Of a DNA stretch of 64,000 nucleotides, positions 8,470-17,310 are shown one piece after another. The position numbers were made by a program, and so were the translations under genes. This DNA comes from Pedobacter sp. Leaf176 (GTDB lineage Bacteria; Bacteroidota; Bacteroidia; Sphingobacteriales; Sphingobacteriaceae): the NCBI RefSeq assembly GCF_001424305.1, contig NZ_LMPD01000003.1, forward strand, positions 420,387 to 484,386, written 5' to 3'. Within the stretch, counting starts at the first letter, position 1. The number at the start of each line of letters is the position of its first letter. Below the pieces are notes generated by a model that did not search any database, had not been told where the DNA came from, and saw nothing but the letters and a program-made list of their open reading frames with translations.

Positions 8470-10986
8470 ATGAATAAATTAAAAATAATTGTAATCGGAA
8501 ATGGAATGGTAGGATACAAATTCTGCGAGAAATTAAAATCTAAATCTGATTCGTTTAAATTAATTGTTTTCGGAGAAGAACCCAGGAGAGCATATGACCG
8601 GGTTCATTTAAGTGCTTATTTTAGTGGCAAAACAGCTGAAGACCTTTCTATGTCCACAGCATCCTGGTATGAGGAGCAAGAGATTGATTTATATTTAAAC
8701 AATCCTGTAACCGGTGTTAACAGAGTCACCAAAACCGTTTCTACTTTATCAGGTGAACAGTTTAGTTATGATTTTTTAGTTTTCGCAACGGGTTCGGCAG
8801 CATTTGTACCTAATATAAAAGGTATAGAGAAAGAAGGTGTTTTTGTGTATCGAACCATCGAAGATTTGGATTTAATTTCAGCATACTCAAAAAACGCAAA
8901 AAAAGCATCTGTTATCGGTGGCGGGTTATTGGGCCTTGAGGCGGCAAAAGCGTTAATAGATTTAGGAATTGAAGAAACCAGTATCATTGAGTTTGCGCCG
9001 CGATTGATGCCCAGGCAAATTGATATGGCGGGAAGCGAAATGCTGAAATCAATGCTAACGGATCTTGGTTTACAAATCCTCCTGAATAAAAACACGAGTA
9101 GCATAGCGGGCGAAAACAACATCATCGGATTAAAATTTAGTGATGATACCGAACTGGCAGTTGATATGCTCGTGATCTCAGCGGGAATTAAGCCCAGAGA
9201 TGAATTGGCCAGACAATGCGGAATTACAGTTGGCCCAAGGGGCGGAATTGTGGTAGATGCCGAGATGCAAACCAACGACCCATGTGTTTTCGCTATTGGT
9301 GAATGTGCGCTCTTTGAGGAAATGATTTACGGACTTATTGCTCCGGGTTATGAAATGGCGGAAGTACTGGCATCCAACCTTTGCGCACAAAGTAAATCTT
9401 TCAAAAGCTTTGATATGAGCACAAAACTTAAACTCATTGGTATCGACGTTGCAAGTTTTGGCGACCCATTCATCAATGAGCCGGATTGCCGCACCATAGT
9501 TTTTGAAAATAAGCACAAAGGAATTTATAAAAGAATAAACATTAGTAATGACGGGCAGTACCTTTTAGGAGGTATTTTAATTGGCGATGCAACAGCATAT
9601 AATATGCTGTTGCAAACCAGTGTAAACCGAATCGCATTGCCCGAAAATCCTGAAGAATTAATCCTGGGCAGCCGGGGCGGCGAGCAGGCTGGCGCAGGCA
9701 TTACGAGTTTGCCCGATGAGGCGCTGATTTGCAGTTGCGAAGGTGTAACTAAAGGCGATATCTGTAATTCTGTTACTGAACAGGGCTGTGAAACACTAGA
9801 TGGCATAAAAAAATGCACCAAAGCCGGAACAGGTTGCGGTGGTTGTTTACCAATGGTAAAAGATTTAATGCTCCATACCCTGAAAGCACAGGGCAAATAT
9901 GTCAGGAATGTGATTTGTGAACACTTCAACTACAGCCGCCAGGAATTGTACGACCTGATTCACATTCATGAGCTAAAAAGTTATGATGAAGTGTTAGATA
10001 AATTAGGCGAATCTGATGGTTGCGAAACCTGCAAACCTTTAGTTTCCTCACTCCTTGCCAGTCTTTGGAATGAGATGATTCTCAAAAAAGGCAATGATAC
10101 TGCTCAGGATAGCAATGACCGCTTTTTGGCCAATATTCAAAAAGGAGGCTCTTATTCTGTTGTTCCCCGTGTGGCTGGTGGAGAAATTACCCCCGAAAAA
10201 CTTATTGTTATTGGCGAAGTAGCCAAAAAATACAACTTATATACTAAAATTACCGGCGGCCAAAGAATTGATATGTTCGGCGCCCATTTAAATGATTTGC
10301 CAATTATATGGGAAGAGTTAATCGCTGCAGGTTTTGAAAGCGGTCATGCCTATGGCAAAGGCTTAAGAACCGTAAAAAGTTGTGTGGGAAGTACCTGGTG
10401 CAGATTCGGATTACATGACAGCGTAAGTTTTGCCATCCGGATTGAAGAAAGATACCGTGGAATCAGAGCGCCACACAAATTTAAATCTGCCGTAAGCGGC
10501 TGCATACGTGAATGTGCAGAGGCCCAAAGCAAGGATTTTGGAATCATCGCTACCGAAAAAGGCTGGAACCTTTATGTATGTGGTAATGGCGGTAGCAAAC
10601 CGCAGCACGCTTTGTTATTAGCTTCGGATGTAGATAGCGAAACCTGTATCAAATACATCGACAGGTTCCTAATGTTCTATATCAGAACAGCCGACCCTTT
10701 AACGCGTACGGCCACCTGGCTGAATAAAATGGAAGGCGGCATAGACTACCTGCGGAATGTGGTGGTTAATGATAGCCTTGGTATGGCTGCAAAGTGGGAA
10801 TCGGAAATTGAAAAACTCGTGGATACATACAAATGTGAATGGAAAGAGGCCGTTGAAAATCCGGCAATCAGAAAACGCTTTTCGCACTTCGTTAACGCGC
10901 CAGAAGAAAAAGACCCAACAATCGAATTTGTAGAAATGAGAGGGCAGAAACGCACGCCTGAATGGAATACTTCTAACCAAATATAA
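8470..10986 (+). CDS. nirB: NADH-dependent assimilatory nitrite reductase, large subunit
   Basis: 838 aa, reduces nitrite to ammonium with NADH in the cytoplasm. Domains: FAD/NAD oxidoreductase (about 1-400, G-N-G-M-V-G near 11 and G-G-G-L-L-G near 150); a BFD-like [2Fe-2S] domain (about 420-470, C-S-C and C-G-G-C) and further cysteines to about 535; the nitrite/sulfite reductase ferredoxin half-domain (about 555-620); and the siroheme/[4Fe-4S] domain with C638, C644, C678 and C682 (C-x5-C and C-x3-C). All four siroheme-cluster cysteines are present. nirD follows after 39 bases. Confidence 0.96.
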   Translation: MNKLKIIVIGNGMVGYKFCEKLKSKSDSFKLIVFGEEPRRAYDRVHLSAYFSGKTAEDLSMSTASWYEEQEIDLYLNNPVTGVNRVTKTVSTLSGEQFSYDFLVFATGSAAFVPNIKGIEKEGVFVYRTIEDLDLISAYSKNAKKASVIGGGLLGLEAAKALIDLGIEETSIIEFAPRLMPRQIDMAGSEMLKSMLTDLGLQILLNKNTSSIAGENNIIGLKFSDDTELAVDMLVISAGIKPRDELARQCGITVGPRGGIVVDAEMQTNDPCVFAIGECALFEEMIYGLIAPGYEMAEVLASNLCAQSKSFKSFDMSTKLKLIGIDVASFGDPFINEPDCRTIVFENKHKGIYKRINISNDGQYLLGGILIGDATAYNMLLQTSVNRIALPENPEELILGSRGGEQAGAGITSLPDEALICSCEGVTKGDICNSVTEQGCETLDGIKKCTKAGTGCGGCLPMVKDLMLHTLKAQGKYVRNVICEHFNYSRQELYDLIHIHELKSYDEVLDKLGESDGCETCKPLVSSLLASLWNEMILKKGNDTAQDSNDRFLANIQKGGSYSVVPRVAGGEITPEKLIVIGEVAKKYNLYTKITGGQRIDMFGAHLNDLPIIWEELIAAGFESGHAYGKGLRTVKSCVGSTWCRFGLHDSVSFAIRIEERYRGIRAPHKFKSAVSGCIRECAEAQSKDFGIIATEKGWNLYVCGNGGSKPQHALLLASDVDSETCIKYIDRFLMFYIRTADPLTRTATWLNKMEGGIDYLRNVVVNDSLGMAAKWESEIEKLVDTYKCEWKEAVENPAIRKRFSHFVNAPEEKDPTIEFVEMRGQKRTPEWNTSNQI

Positions 10987-11025
10987 AATCAACCAACAAA
11001 TTATCAAACCTAAACTCAAAATATT

Positions 11026-11370
11026 ATGACAGAAACAAAAAACAATTGGTTAGCCGCCTGTCGTGTTGAGGATGCAGTAGAGAATGGAGGCGTGTGTGTA
11101 AAAAACGGAGACGAACAAATTGCGCTCTTTTATTTCACTAGAAGAAATGAATGGTATGCGACACAGAATGAATGTCCGCATCGTAAGCAAATGGCCCTAA
11201 GCCGGGGCATGATTGGAACACTTACTGACGAACCTAAAGTAGCGTGTCCATTTCATAAAAAGAATTTTTCCTTGAAAACCGGCGAATGCTTAAGTGGAGA
11301 TGAGTGTGCGATTAAAACCTATCCGGTAAAAGTAGAAGACGGAACGGTTTACATCGCCGTAAATTCTTAG
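11026..11370 (+). CDS. nirD: Nitrite reductase small subunit, Rieske-like
   Basis: 114 aa NirD-type Rieske-fold protein. Two ligand-type motifs are visible: C-P-H-R-K near residue 47 and C-P-F-H-K-K near 74, so the [2Fe-2S] ligands C-x-H and C-x2-H appear preserved, unlike many NirD proteins that lost them. It follows nirB in the expected order and precedes a small outer-membrane protein gene. Confidence 0.92.
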   Translation: MTETKNNWLAACRVEDAVENGGVCVKNGDEQIALFYFTRRNEWYATQNECPHRKQMALSRGMIGTLTDEPKVACPFHKKNFSLKTGECLSGDECAIKTYPVKVEDGTVYIAVNS

Positions 11371-11413
11371 CATGTAGCCCCATAACCCAGCAGACAAACC
11401 AAAACTAAACATC

Positions 11414-11809
11414 ATGAAAATTAAAAAATATGTAGCTTTTTTAAGCTGCCTTGCTATATCCATGCTTTCATTCGTGGTTAAAGCTCAAACCAAGGCGACC
11501 TTATTCGATGGAACAATTGTAGCAGGCTATGTAGACCATGGCGCTTACCTCAATTGCGTTGGACCGAGTATTAAGTTTAGCAAAAAACCTTTTTCCATTT
11601 CTGCCGGTTTACTTCCGAGTTTAAGAATAAAAGAAGACAAAGTACCGTCCGGAGCTACAAAGAACAGCTTACTGACACCCAATCTCGGTTTTGGCTTAAC
11701 CGCCGCCTTTCATCATTTCGCTGTTCAGCTGCCATTTTATTATAATGCGAAAACAGCTGTAAAGAACGGCGAATGGAATGTAGGTGCAGGACTAGGCTAC
11801 AAATTTTAA
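11414..11809 (+). CDS. Small secreted beta-barrel-like protein of the nitrate operon
   Basis: 131 aa, family not recognised. A signal peptide is clear: two lysines, a hydrophobic stretch and A-Q near residue 25. The mature part is rich in alternating polar/hydrophobic strands with glycine and aromatic residues, and ends in G-A-G-L-G-Y-K-F; a terminal phenylalanine is typical of outer-membrane beta-barrels. At about 106 mature residues it could form only a small barrel. Its place between nirD and narK suggests a role in nitrate/nitrite passage or envelope support; that is inference. Confidence 0.7.
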   Translation: MKIKKYVAFLSCLAISMLSFVVKAQTKATLFDGTIVAGYVDHGAYLNCVGPSIKFSKKPFSISAGLLPSLRIKEDKVPSGATKNSLLTPNLGFGLTAAFHHFAVQLPFYYNAKTAVKNGEWNVGAGLGYKF

Positions 11810-11844
11810 CAGGAATCAGCTTTTTAAAATCTAAACCAATCCTC

Positions 11845-13212
11845 ATGACAGCTCAAACAACAAATAAACCTTTAGAAAAACTTAATATATTTTCATTGAA
11901 AGGGGTTCAAATGAAAACCTTTCACATTACCTGGCTTACCTTCTTCTTTTGCTTTTTTGCATGGTTTGGAATGGCGCCCCTGATGAAAATAGCTAGGGAA
12001 CAATTGCACCTCACCAAAGACCAGGTAGGAAACATACAAATTGCATCTGTTTCGGCAACCATTCTGGCCAGGCTTTTAATCGGAAGGCTAATCGATAAAT
12101 TTGGGCCCAAGTCAATTTACACCTGGCTTTTAGTGCTTTGCGCAATACCTGTTCTACTTATCGGAACCAGCCAATCCTACACCTCATTTTTACTCTTTCG
12201 ATTAGCCATCGGTATTATCGGCGCATCTTTCGTAATTACGCAATTCCATACCTCAATTATGTTTGCATCCAACATAAAAGGAACAGCAAATGCTACTGCA
12301 GGTGGTTTCGGAAATGCCGGAGGCGGTGCTGCAAATGTTTTTATGCCATTAATCGCATCAGCATTAACGGCTCTTGGTTTTTGCAGTTCGGCAGATAGCT
12401 GGCGTTACGCGATGATTTTCCCGGGCATAATGCTTTTAGTCTGCGCTTTTTTATACCATCGTTATACGCAGGATAGCCCACAAGGTGATTTTAAAAATCT
12501 GGAAGATGAAACCATTAAAAGCAGCAAGAACACCTTCTTAATTGCTGCGAAAGATTACCGTACCTGGATTTTAACCATCGCTTATGCCGCCTGTTTCGGT
12601 GTAGAGATAACGGTTGATAATTTCGCACCTATTTTCTTTACAGATTCCTTTGGTGCAACCATAGCCATAGCAGGTTTAGTTGCCGGAATTTTTGGATGGA
12701 TTAATATTTTCGCCAGGCCCATGGGTGGTATCGTGGCCGATAAAATTGGAAAAGTATGGGGTTTTGATGGCAAAACACTTTTACTTTCCATTCTACTTTT
12801 GATTGAAGGAATTGGCCTGCTCTGGTTTGCTAAATCAGGCAATATCGGAATGGCGATTTTCATGATGTTCATTTTCGGGCTAAGTTTAAAAATGGCTAAT
12901 GGCGCTACATACAGTCTTGTTCCTTTTATAAATCCTGTAGCAGTTGGTAGTGTGGCCGGAATTGTTGGCGCCGGAGGAAATATTGGCGCCATGTTAATTG
13001 CTTTCCTGTTTAAATCGCAAGCCGGCCACCTTACAAAATCAGCTATCGAAAACGGGAAAACTGTTCAGAAAGATTTGATTGATTATACCGCAGCTTTCAC
13101 ATCACTCGGCTACATTATCCTGGGTATAGGCATTGCTGTTTTTATTTTCAGAACAGTAATGGCACAAAAGAAAGCAAAGGTTGAGGAACTCACGCTAGCC
13201 ACGGGCAATTAA
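11845..13212 (+). CDS. narK: Nitrate/nitrite MFS transporter NarK
   Basis: 455 aa major facilitator protein of the NarK/NasA transporter class. The first helix carries H-I-T-W-L-T-F-F-F-C-F-F-A-W-F-G. The nitrate-signature glycine-rich stretches are seen as G-G-F-G-N-A-G-G-G near residue 150 and G-A-G-G-N-I-G-A near 375. I place the start at 11845 (M-T-A-Q-T-T); an in-frame ATG at 11773 would overlap the preceding gene and add an unconserved leader. It imports nitrate for the reductase encoded next. Confidence 0.92.
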   Translation: MTAQTTNKPLEKLNIFSLKGVQMKTFHITWLTFFFCFFAWFGMAPLMKIAREQLHLTKDQVGNIQIASVSATILARLLIGRLIDKFGPKSIYTWLLVLCAIPVLLIGTSQSYTSFLLFRLAIGIIGASFVITQFHTSIMFASNIKGTANATAGGFGNAGGGAANVFMPLIASALTALGFCSSADSWRYAMIFPGIMLLVCAFLYHRYTQDSPQGDFKNLEDETIKSSKNTFLIAAKDYRTWILTIAYAACFGVEITVDNFAPIFFTDSFGATIAIAGLVAGIFGWINIFARPMGGIVADKIGKVWGFDGKTLLLSILLLIEGIGLLWFAKSGNIGMAIFMMFIFGLSLKMANGATYSLVPFINPVAVGSVAGIVGAGGNIGAMLIAFLFKSQAGHLTKSAIENGKTVQKDLIDYTAAFTSLGYIILGIGIAVFIFRTVMAQKKAKVEELTLATGN

Positions 13213-13241
13213 TTTCATTTACACCCTTCAAAAAATCTTAA

Positions 13242-16200
13242 TTGAATATAGAGCACAACAAAGCAAACACCAATACAACAACCTGCTGCTACTGCGGAGT
13301 GGGTTGCGGCATTGTGCTTAATAAGGATAATCAGGAAAGAATTACCGTTGAAGGAGATAAAAACCATCCGGTAAACAAGGGCATGCTTTGCAGCAAGGGC
13401 ATGAACCTGCATTATACAGCAAACGACAAGAGCGATCGCCTGCTTTATCCGGCAATGCGTTACAACAAAAATATGCCACTGCAACAGGTAAGCTGGGATA
13501 TGGCACTTGAACGAACTGCAATGGTTTTTAAAGCACTGATAGCGAAATATGGTCCTGACAGCGTGGCTTTTTATGCGAGCGGACAATGCCTGACCGAAGA
13601 ATATTATGTTGTAAATAAATTAATGAAAGGCTTTATCGGTAGCAATAATATCGATACCAACAGCCGCTTATGTATGAGCAGTGCGGTTGTTGGTTATAAA
13701 ATGAGTCTGGGCGAAGATACCGTTCCAATTAGTTATGATGATATTGAAATTGCGGACTGTATTTTCGTTGCCGGTGCTAACCCAGCCTGGTGCCACCCTA
13801 TTTTATGGCGAAGGGTTGAGGCTGCAAAGGCCAGTAATCCTGATTTAAAAATCATTGTTAGCGACCCAAGGAAAACCCAAACCTGCTCATTGGCAGATGT
13901 CCATTTACAACTTAATCCCGGCACGGATATAACCTTACACCATGCTTTAGGAAGGTGTTTAATTGAAGATGGAAAAATTGATGTTGATTTTATCTCAGCC
14001 AGTACAAATGGTTATGAAAAATACCGCTCTACGGTTTTTGAAACTTCGGTAGCCGGGGCAGCCAAAATTTGTGGCATTGAAGAAAGCGATATTCGGTTGG
14101 CTGCATCTTTTATCGGCAACGCTACGGGTTTCATTTCGATGTGGACCATGGGGCTTAATCAAAGTGTCGTCGGCACAAACAAAAACCTTTCCCTCATTAA
14201 CCTCAATTTAATTACAGGCAACATTGGCAAACCAGGCAGCGGTCCTTTTTCCCTTACCGGGCAGCCAAATGCCATGGGTGGCAGAGAAGTTGGCGGATTG
14301 AGTAGTTTACTTCCGGCACATCGAAATTTAGCGGATGAAAGCCACCGCAACGAAGTAGAAAAGTTCTGGCAGATTCCACTTGGAACCATTCAGCCAAAAC
14401 CCGGACTTACCGCTACCGAAATGTTTGATGAACTGAATACCGGAAAGCTTAAAGCCATCTGGATTTTATGCACCAATCCACTCATTAGCCTGCCCGATGT
14501 TCGCCGGGCAGAAGAAGGTCTGAAAAAAGCGAAGTTTGTGGTTGTTCAGGACATCAGCAATAAAGTAGAAACTTTAAAATACGCTGATGTGGTTTTACCG
14601 GCAGCGGCCTGGGCCGAAAAAGAAGGTACCATGACCAATGCCGGTCGCTATATTTCCTATTTAAGTAAAGTGTTACAAGCGCCAGGCGAGGCTTTGCCTG
14701 ATGCAGAAATTATTTGTCGCTTTGCAAAAAAAATGGGTTACAAAGGATTTGACTTTGAGGATTCATCAGCTATTTACGATGAACACGCCGCGTTAACCGA
14801 GGGAACAAACATCGATATCAGCGGACTGAATTATCAGATTCTGAAAGAAAAAAGAGCTGTCCAATGGCCATACCCAAAAGGTGAGCTATCATCGGGAACG
14901 AAAAGGTTGTTCGAAAACCATCAATTTTACACGCCAGACAAAAAAGCAAATATCATTTCTTTTGATAGCCAGAATCAATCGGAGCCATTAACCCCTGAAC
15001 ACCCACTCATTTTAACGACAGGAAGAATCAGAGACCAATGGCATACCCGCAGCAAAACCGGAAAAGTAAACAAACTGAATCAGCACATAAGCGAATCTTT
15101 TCTGGAAATCCATCCCGCGGATGCGGAAAAAAGAAATATTAAGGACAATGATGTCGTGGAGATGTCCAGCCTGAGGGGAAACGTGAGGTTAAAGGCAAAA
15201 TTATCAGCAGATATAAAACCCGGCGTTGTTTTTATGCCCATGCACTGGGGTAAAATTCTAAAAAGTGACCTTAACAGGGCTAACAATGTGACCAATAACC
15301 TTGTCGACCCACTAAGTAAAGAACCCGATTTTAAATTTACAGCGGTAGAGGTAAACTTGTATAAGAAACCACGCCAAAAGATTATTGTTATAGGCGCCGG
15401 TGCGGGCGCTTGTGGTTTTGTAAAAAGTTACAGGGCTTTAAATGTTGAAGATGATATCGAAATATTCAGCAAAGAAGATTTTCCATTTTACAACCGTGTG
15501 CTCCTGCCCGATTACATTGTTGGCACGCTACCCTGGCATAACCTTGTTAAAATGAGCGATAGTGAGGAATCTGATTACCGGATTAAACTTCACCGCGGCT
15601 TAGGAATAGAAAAAATCAACAAAAACGATAAAACTATTCTGGATGGTAAAGGTGAAATTCATCATTACGACATCCTTATCCTGGCAACAGGCAGCAGGGC
15701 TTTTATGCTTAAAGACCTTCCCCCGCTTAAAGGAATATTTACCATGAGAAGCCGCACTGATGCGGATAACTTTAAAAAACATGCCACCATGACAAATGGC
15801 AAAGTTGTTATTGTTGGCGGTGGCTTATTAGGTATTGAGCTTGCCTCTTCACTGGCAGAGAAAGGGTCAAAAGTTACGGTTATTCAGCGAATTTCAAGAT
15901 TAATGGGCAGACAGCTTGATGCTTTAGGCAGTCAGTTGCTGCATGAGGAACTGCTGAGTAAAGGCATCGAAATTTTATATAATGATGAGATTGGCCGTGT
16001 GATTGGAGAAAAGGAAATATCAGGCGTTCGTTTAAAAAGCGGTTTATACCTGGATTGTGAATCGCTGATTATTGCAATTGGAACCGTGCCAAATACAGAG
16101 TTGATTAAAGATGCGGGTATTGAATGTAAACGAGGTGTCGTTGTAGATGAGTACTTGAAAACAAGTGAAAATGATGTTTATGCCATCGGCGAAATTGCCG

Positions 16201-16790
16201 AACTTTATGGTCAGATGTACGGCATTACCGCAGCAGCGGAACAACAGGCAGAAATTGTAGCCCGATATTTATGTGGCGATATCTCTAAATTTTATCAGGG
16301 TAGCTTGCTGATGAATATACTTAAAATGCATAGCCTGGAATTATGTTCTTTGGGTTTGGCGGAAGTACCTGAAAACGACCCTGAATACGAAGAAATTACA
16401 TTTATCGACAAAGCAAAACGTTATTACAAAAAGTGTATCGTTCATAACGATAAGCTGGTTGGCGCAATATTAATCGGCGATAAAAATGAGTTTCTTGAGT
16501 TCAGAAACCTGATAGAAAACAAAATGGAGCTGAGCGAAAAAAGGCTGCAGCTTTTAAGAAGCGGAAAAACAGCCGAACCTGTTCTTGGCAAAACCGTTTG
16601 CACCTGTAATAATGTTGGCGAGGGCAATTTAATTAACAAGATCAAAGACGGCTGCAAAGACCATTTACAACTTTGTCAGCTTACCGGTGCCGGAATGGGT
16701 TGCGGAAGTTGCCGCCCGGAAGTTAAAGCCATTCTCGATTCCTTTGTAAATGTTTTAAAAACCAAACCCGAAACTGTTTTAGCAAACTAA
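13242..16790 (+). CDS. nasA: Assimilatory nitrate reductase: NasA fused to FAD/NAD(H) oxidoreductase and BFD-like [2Fe-2S] domain
   Basis: 1182 aa. Residues about 10-690 are a bis-MGD nitrate reductase: the [4Fe-4S] ligands C15 or C16, C18, C22 and C50 and the probable Mo-ligand C144 are present. Residues about 707-1040 are a pyridine-nucleotide flavoprotein of the NirB-N-terminal type (I-G-A-G-A-G near 712, G-G-G-L-L-G near 856). Residues about 1119-1165 are BFD-like, with C-T-C and C-G-S-C. Reductase and NADH-side electron input are on one chain. The start is TTG at 13242: an in-frame TAA directly precedes it and the iron-sulfur motif follows 14 residues later, so no other start fits. Confidence 0.93.
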   Translation: MNIEHNKANTNTTTCCYCGVGCGIVLNKDNQERITVEGDKNHPVNKGMLCSKGMNLHYTANDKSDRLLYPAMRYNKNMPLQQVSWDMALERTAMVFKALIAKYGPDSVAFYASGQCLTEEYYVVNKLMKGFIGSNNIDTNSRLCMSSAVVGYKMSLGEDTVPISYDDIEIADCIFVAGANPAWCHPILWRRVEAAKASNPDLKIIVSDPRKTQTCSLADVHLQLNPGTDITLHHALGRCLIEDGKIDVDFISASTNGYEKYRSTVFETSVAGAAKICGIEESDIRLAASFIGNATGFISMWTMGLNQSVVGTNKNLSLINLNLITGNIGKPGSGPFSLTGQPNAMGGREVGGLSSLLPAHRNLADESHRNEVEKFWQIPLGTIQPKPGLTATEMFDELNTGKLKAIWILCTNPLISLPDVRRAEEGLKKAKFVVVQDISNKVETLKYADVVLPAAAWAEKEGTMTNAGRYISYLSKVLQAPGEALPDAEIICRFAKKMGYKGFDFEDSSAIYDEHAALTEGTNIDISGLNYQILKEKRAVQWPYPKGELSSGTKRLFENHQFYTPDKKANIISFDSQNQSEPLTPEHPLILTTGRIRDQWHTRSKTGKVNKLNQHISESFLEIHPADAEKRNIKDNDVVEMSSLRGNVRLKAKLSADIKPGVVFMPMHWGKILKSDLNRANNVTNNLVDPLSKEPDFKFTAVEVNLYKKPRQKIIVIGAGAGACGFVKSYRALNVEDDIEIFSKEDFPFYNRVLLPDYIVGTLPWHNLVKMSDSEESDYRIKLHRGLGIEKINKNDKTILDGKGEIHHYDILILATGSRAFMLKDLPPLKGIFTMRSRTDADNFKKHATMTNGKVVIVGGGLLGIELASSLAEKGSKVTVIQRISRLMGRQLDALGSQLLHEELLSKGIEILYNDEIGRVIGEKEISGVRLKSGLYLDCESLIIAIGTVPNTELIKDAGIECKRGVVVDEYLKTSENDVYAIGEIAELYGQMYGITAAAEQQAEIVARYLCGDISKFYQGSLLMNILKMHSLELCSLGLAEVPENDPEYEEITFIDKAKRYYKKCIVHNDKLVGAILIGDKNEFLEFRNLIENKMELSEKRLQLLRSGKTAEPVLGKTVCTCNNVGEGNLINKIKDGCKDHLQLCQLTGAGMGCGSCRPEVKAILDSFVNVLKTKPETVLAN

Positions 16791-16802
16791 ATTTATTTAA
16801 AG

Positions 16803-17309
16803 ATGATGAAATTAAAGCATGCGCCCTCAGAATTTATTAATCTCCGTGGGATTGAATATTTCAGCTTTGAAGAAGATTTTATGGAAGAGAATATCCGTTG
16901 CATTCCGATGTCGGTTCGTTTTAAAATGGATCTGGCTGGCATCAAGCTGAAACTTTCGGAATGGGGAAGATTTTATTCATCAGAAAGGATTGAATTGGCG
17001 TTACTACCCACCTCTTCGAAAACAGAAATCAATCATTACCGAAATAATCTTCGCGAACTAATTATAAAGCATACAGGAAAAGAAGCTACAGAATTGGTTA
17101 TAGAACAATACCCCGCATGGCAAAACCTGAATGAACTTCCATATATTCTGAAAGAAAAAACAGAAGAATTACAGCTCGAAATCTCCCTTAACCAATGGCA
17201 AAGCTTGACTAATATCCAGCGATTTGCCCTTTTAAAACTCTGCCGTCCGGGGCATGAAAATCAAAATTTTCCAAAAGCAGTAGCCGAATTTGGGCTGATT
17301 AAAACATAG
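16803..17309 (+). CDS. Nitrate reductase associated protein
   Basis: 168 aa, recognised as the nitrate-reductase-associated family known mainly from cyanobacteria. Typical segments are F-E-E-D-F, R-C-I-P-M-S-V-R-F-K-M-D and G-I-K-L-K-L-S-E-W. No cofactor motif, signal peptide or membrane segment is visible. The molecular role is not established for the family. It starts 12 bases after the nitrate reductase stop and is followed after one base by the rubredoxin-fusion gene, which fits a shared function in nitrate reduction. Confidence 0.8.
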   Translation: MMKLKHAPSEFINLRGIEYFSFEEDFMEENIRCIPMSVRFKMDLAGIKLKLSEWGRFYSSERIELALLPTSSKTEINHYRNNLRELIIKHTGKEATELVIEQYPAWQNLNELPYILKEKTEELQLEISLNQWQSLTNIQRFALLKLCRPGHENQNFPKAVAEFGLIKT

Positions 17310-17310
17310 T

